From Agathobaculum sp. NTUH-O15-33 (GTDB taxonomy: Bacteria; Bacillota; Clostridia; Oscillospirales; Butyricicoccaceae), in the NCBI RefSeq assembly GCF_033193315.1, contig NZ_CP136187.1, forward strand, positions 3,789,501 to 3,853,500: DNA of 64,000 bases, given 5' to 3'. Shown one piece after another: positions 61,336 to 64,000 of this stretch. The notes under the pieces were generated by a model. It did no database searches and was not told the origin of the DNA. It saw only the letters and a program-made list of their open reading frames with translations. Numbering within the stretch: position 1 is the first letter of the stretch; every line of letters begins with the position of its first letter. The translations under genes were made by a program, and so were the position numbers.

Positions 61336-62022
61336 ATATCGGTGGCTCGCTTTGCTCGCTCATTAAAAACGCGGCAGTAGCCGCGAGCGGCCGCGTGGGG
61401 TCACGCGGCCCTACATGCGCGCGCTTCGCCATGCGTAGGGCAAGGTGACCCCACCAATGTTATTAAGATAAGGGAACAAGGGATTCACCGAGATTGTAGG
61501 GCGCGACGCCCTCGGCGCGCCGAGAGCGAAGCACCGGGATAAGTGAGAGCATCAAACAGGCCGGTACGGCCGAGCGAAGGGACATGGTTTCTCAGGAAGT
61601 ATTACGCCCCTTCGAGACGGCGCGCCGAGGGCGTCGCGCCCTACTAGCCCGGTGATCCCCTTGTTTTTCCTATGCGTTTCCCTTACTAAATGACATTGGT
61701 GACCCAACCCTCCGTCCCGCGGCTACTGCCGCGCATTTTATCGCGAGCGCAGCGAGCCACCTGAAATATCGGTGGCTCGCTTTGCTCGCGCATTAAAAAC
61801 GCGGCAGTAGCCGCGAGTGGCCGCGTGGGGTCACGCGGCCCTACATGCGTGCGCTTCGCCATGCGTAGGGCGGGGTGACCTCACCCCGCCCTCCCGCGGC
61901 TACCGCCGCGCATTTTATTGCGAGCGCAGCGAGCCTCCGATCCCGGGTAGGGCGGGGTGACCTCACCCCGCCGCCTCGCGGCTACTGCCGCGCATTTTAT
62001 TGCGAGCGCAGCGAGCCACCTA
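61336..62022. repeat. GC-rich repeat mosaic (direct and inverted units)
   Basis: A gene-free stretch of ~700 bp made of repeated blocks. Block A (ATATCGGTGGCTCGCTTTGC onward, ~115 bp with GCGGCAGTAGCCGCGAG and the GCCGCGTGGGGTCACGCGGC palindrome) occurs at 61336-61450 and 61766-61881. Block B (CCGCGGCTACTGCCGCGC, then GCGAGCGCAGCGAGCC) occurs near 61718-61763, 61894-61937 and 61976-62021, and is the inverse of part of A. B at 61718 and A at 61766 form a long hairpin. Element C is inserted between the two A copies. Confidence 0.85.
61454..61699. repeat. MITE-like element C, copy 2
   Basis: Bounded by CCAATGT and ACATTGG with long imperfect terminal inverted repeats: AAGGGAACAAGGG against CCCCTTGTTTTTCC, and GGGCGCGACGCCCTCGGCGC against its inverse. 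The inner part is matched in inverted orientation at 55774-56000. No transposase. Together the two copies flank a 5.4-kb segment. Confidence 0.82.
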
Positions 62023-62098
62023 TTGACAAGCCCCCGTTTGTTCGGTATGCTTGAGTATATCGTGATTGTCGGATTTAGGAATAGAGGGATTGATTTTG

Positions 62099-62428
62099 AT
62101 GAATGAAAAGGAATTATTAGCTTCCATTTCCGAGCTATTTGAGCAGCAAAATGAGCGAATAGACAAAAAATTCGACAAGATTGATCGAAGGTTCGAGCAG
62201 ATCGATCAGAAAGTTGAGCAAATGAACACAGCGCTTTCCAAGCTACAGATCAATCAGGAAGGCATCATCATGCCGCGCCTTGATCTGCTTTTTGAAGGAC
62301 ACACCAGCATATTGGAAAAAATGCAGCACGATACCAGACTGCAACTGATTCAAGACCGTGTCGATACGTTGGAAAGTGCCGTGAAATACCTTTCCACCGA
62401 GCTAAAGCATTTAAAAAAAGCGGAATAA
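62099..62428 (+). CDS. Small coiled-coil protein
   Basis: A 109-residue cytosolic protein, almost wholly helical, with heptads in IDKKFDKIDRRFEQIDQKVE and a second helix near IQDRVDTLESAVKYLSTELK. A short break (GIIMPRLDLLFEGHTSI) lies between them. Similar uncharacterised coiled-coil proteins are common in clostridia; I cannot name a role. Start ATG 62099 follows AGAGGGA. Followed by a strong terminator, so it is a single-gene unit next to the repeat mosaic. Confidence 0.75.
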   Translation: MNEKELLASISELFEQQNERIDKKFDKIDRRFEQIDQKVEQMNTALSKLQINQEGIIMPRLDLLFEGHTSILEKMQHDTRLQLIQDRVDTLESAVKYLSTELKHLKKAE

Positions 62429-62436
62429 CTACATAG

Positions 62437-62482
62437 AAAACGCCTGAGAGCATGTTTATAACTTGCTCTCAGGCGTTTTTTT
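62437..62482. terminator. Terminator between the coiled-coil and EamA genes
   Basis: AAAACGCCTGAGAGCA and TGCTCTCAGGCGTTTTTTT around an 11-base loop, between convergent genes. Confidence 0.9.
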
Positions 62483-62488
62483 CATTCT

Positions 62489-63403
62489 TTAGTCGCTCGC
62501 CGCCGCGCGCCGCGCGCCGCCTATCCGTTCCGGCAGCTGCGCCAGAACGATGGCGGCAAACATGAGCACGCACCCAAACAGCTCGCGCACGCTCAGAGTC
62601 TGCCCCAAAATCAGCCAACCCGCCAAAACGGAAATCACCGATTCCAGACTCATGATGAGCGAGGCCACGGCCGGGTTCATGCCCTTTTGCCCGACGATCT
62701 GCAGCGTATAGCCCACGCCGCTGGACAGCAGGCCCGCGTACAAAACAGGCGCCCACGCCGCGAGGAGCTGCTCCCACGAGGGCTGCTCGAACACCAGCAT
62801 GCCGACGGCGGCAAAACCCGCGCACACAAAAAACTGGATGCACGACATTTTAACGCAATCCACCTTGGGCGAAAAATGGTCGATGACCAGAATATGCAGC
62901 GAAAACAGCAGCGCGCAGATCAGCACCAAGCCGTCCCCCAAGCTGATGGAGAACCCATCCTTGATGCAGAGCAGGTACAGGCCAACGAGCGCCAGCCCCA
63001 CCCCGCACCACACCTTTGCGCCGCACCGGCGGCCAAACAGCAGGCCGATCAGCGGCACGATCAGGATATAGCACGCGGTTAGAAAGCCCGCTTTGCCTAC
63101 CGTGGTGTACAAGATGCCGACCTGCTGAAACACGCTGGCAAAGCACAGCACCGCGCCGCAGCACACGCCGCCGAGCAGCAGCGCCCGGCGGGCTTTTCGC
63201 CCTTCCTCCCGCGTTTGCTTGGGATTTGTTCCCGTTTGGCGCAGCACGGCGATCACCGGTAAAAGCGCAAGCCCGCCGATGACCGAACGCGCGCACACAA
63301 ACGTAAACGGGCCGACGTGCTCCATGCCCACGCTCTGCGCCACAAAGGCAACGCCCCAAATGGTGGCGGTCAGTAACAATAACAGTGAATTTTTTAACTT
63401 CAT
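62489..63403 (-). CDS. EamA/DMT-superfamily transporter
   Basis: A 304-residue permease with ten hydrophobic helices in two EamA repeats. The first repeat opens with LLLLLTATIWGVAFVAQSVG and FVCARSVIGGLALLPVI; the second ends YAGLLSSGVGYTLQIVGQKG and LIMSLESVISVLAGWLILGQ. Members export amino acids or other metabolites. Start ATG 63403 is 10 bases past the glgP stop, so the two may be co-transcribed. Substrate not assignable. Confidence 0.88.
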   Translation of the reverse strand: MKLKNSLLLLLTATIWGVAFVAQSVGMEHVGPFTFVCARSVIGGLALLPVIAVLRQTGTNPKQTREEGRKARRALLLGGVCCGAVLCFASVFQQVGILYTTVGKAGFLTACYILIVPLIGLLFGRRCGAKVWCGVGLALVGLYLLCIKDGFSISLGDGLVLICALLFSLHILVIDHFSPKVDCVKMSCIQFFVCAGFAAVGMLVFEQPSWEQLLAAWAPVLYAGLLSSGVGYTLQIVGQKGMNPAVASLIMSLESVISVLAGWLILGQTLSVRELFGCVLMFAAIVLAQLPERIGGARRAAASD

Positions 63404-63413
63404 AGAGACCCTT

Positions 63414-64000
63414 TTATTTTACCTTTTCAATCTGCCAGATATCGCGCGCGTATTCCGCGATTGCGCGGTCGGAAGAGAATTTGCCGCACATGCAGATGTT
63501 GTGCCAGCCCTTTTTCGCAAAGGCAAGCTCATCCTGCGCGTCGCGGTTGACCTGCTTCTTCGCATCCAGATAGCGGCCAAAGTCCAGCATAAGATAATAC
63601 TGGTCCGGGCGCTGCCAGTCCGCGCCGTGCAGGATCGAATCGTACAGCTCGCGGAAATCGCCAGAGCCGCCGTCGTTCAGCGTGCCGTTGACGAGCGCGT
63701 CCATCACGCGGTGCACGCGGCCGTCGGATTCGTAAATGCCGTGGGGATTGTAATCGTTCGCGCGGTCGTTTATTTCTTCCACATGCGCGCCGAAAATGTA
63801 GTTGTTGCTTTCGCCCGCTTCCTCGACGATCTCGACGTTCGCGCCGTCCAGCGTGCCGAGCGTGACCGAGCCGTTCGCCATCAACTTCATGTTGCCGGTG
63901 CCGCTGGCTTCGGTGCCCGCGGTGGATATCTGCTCGGAAACATCGGCCGCCGCGACCATATACTCCGCGCAGGAAACATTATAGTTGGGCACAAAGACGA
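63414..64000 (-). CDS. glgP: Glycogen/starch phosphorylase, C-terminal part
   Basis: The frame runs to the window edge, so the N-terminal ~600 residues lie outside. The visible part holds the PLP-site signature EASGTGNMKLMANGSVTLGT with the Lys that binds pyridoxal phosphate, preceded by SEQISTAGT and followed by LDGANVEI. The C-terminal helix ends in YARDIWQIEKVK. The enzyme releases glucose 1-phosphate from glycogen. Confidence 0.95.
   Translation of the reverse strand, partial: VFVPNYNVSCAEYMVAAADVSEQISTAGTEASGTGNMKLMANGSVTLGTLDGANVEIVEEAGESNNYIFGAHVEEINDRANDYNPHGIYESDGRVHRVMDALVNGTLNDGGSGDFRELYDSILHGADWQRPDQYYLMLDFGRYLDAKKQVNRDAQDELAFAKKGWHNICMCGKFSSDRAIAEYARDIWQIEKVK

Noticed and set aside
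61336..62022. Repeats considered as a CRISPR array
   Set aside because: Repeat lengths and spacing are irregular, units are inverted as well as direct, and no cas genes are present.

Overview
The window looks like a chromosomal segment of an anaerobic, GC-rich clostridial Firmicute. Supporting points are a pyruvate formate-lyase pair behind a ZTP-type riboswitch, AraC/YesN-type regulators, TRAP and PTS transporters, a class B sortase with an LPXTG-like adhesin, a TepA-type ClpP-like protease, and strong GGAGG ribosome sites. A gut Oscillospirales lineage (Butyricicoccus/Agathobaculum-like) is a guess from style, not a measured placement. No rRNA, tRNA or CRISPR array was seen.

Layout. 1-1.6 kb: 3' part of a two-domain zinc peptidase with a frameshift. 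1.7-8.2 kb: a YitT-like membrane protein, a YesM/YesN two-component pair (kinase frameshifted), and an MFS transporter with a TIM-barrel isomerase. 8.4-15 kb: a 1943-residue SpaA/Cna-B adhesin and its sortase B. 15.2-19.7 kb: a GntR regulator facing a TRAP transporter operon (small permease frameshifted) ending in a cupin. 19.8-23.1 kb: an orphan sugar-type binding lipoprotein, and an MFS/AraC divergent pair. 23.3-27.9 kb: pfkA, then the ZTP riboswitch, pflB and pflA. 28-30.2 kb: a dCache-GGDEF-EAL protein with a degenerate GGDEF. 30.4-37.6 kb: a His/Cys-rich zinc-type P1B ATPase, an ABC exporter, a TtcA-like protein with an SDR, and an AraC/GyrI-type regulator. 37.8-42.3 kb: rnr, a patatin and uraA. 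42.5-48.7 kb: a carbohydrate locus with a mannitol-type PTS, HAD phosphatase, ROK kinase, Gfo/Idh dehydrogenase, RpiR regulator and nanE. 48.9-55.6 kb: gap, an orphan histidine-kinase-like protein, an ECF sigma/anti-sigma pair, YdcF and an ABC-F protein. 55.8-62 kb: an accessory-looking stretch bounded by inverted copies of a MITE-like element. It holds a degenerate GDPD, a cyclophilin, the TepA-like protease, a SLOG remnant, an unknown protein, four small AT-rich XRE regulators and a GC-rich repeat mosaic. 62.1-64 kb: a coiled-coil protein, an EamA transporter and the 3' end of glgP.

How genes work together. pfkA, gap, glgP and pflB/pflA cover glycogen breakdown, glycolysis and pyruvate cleavage to formate and acetyl-CoA. 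The riboswitch links pfl expression to folate/one-carbon status (ZTP). The PTS locus has a mannitol-type permease but no mannitol-1-phosphate dehydrogenase nearby. Its Gfo/Idh oxidoreductase, phosphatase and ROK kinase suggest a different downstream route.

Quality note. Three genes in the first 18 kb (peptidase, YesM kinase, DctQ) are each broken by one extra base between otherwise coherent halves. These may be real lesions or consensus errors. All calls are from reading the sequence; no database search was run.
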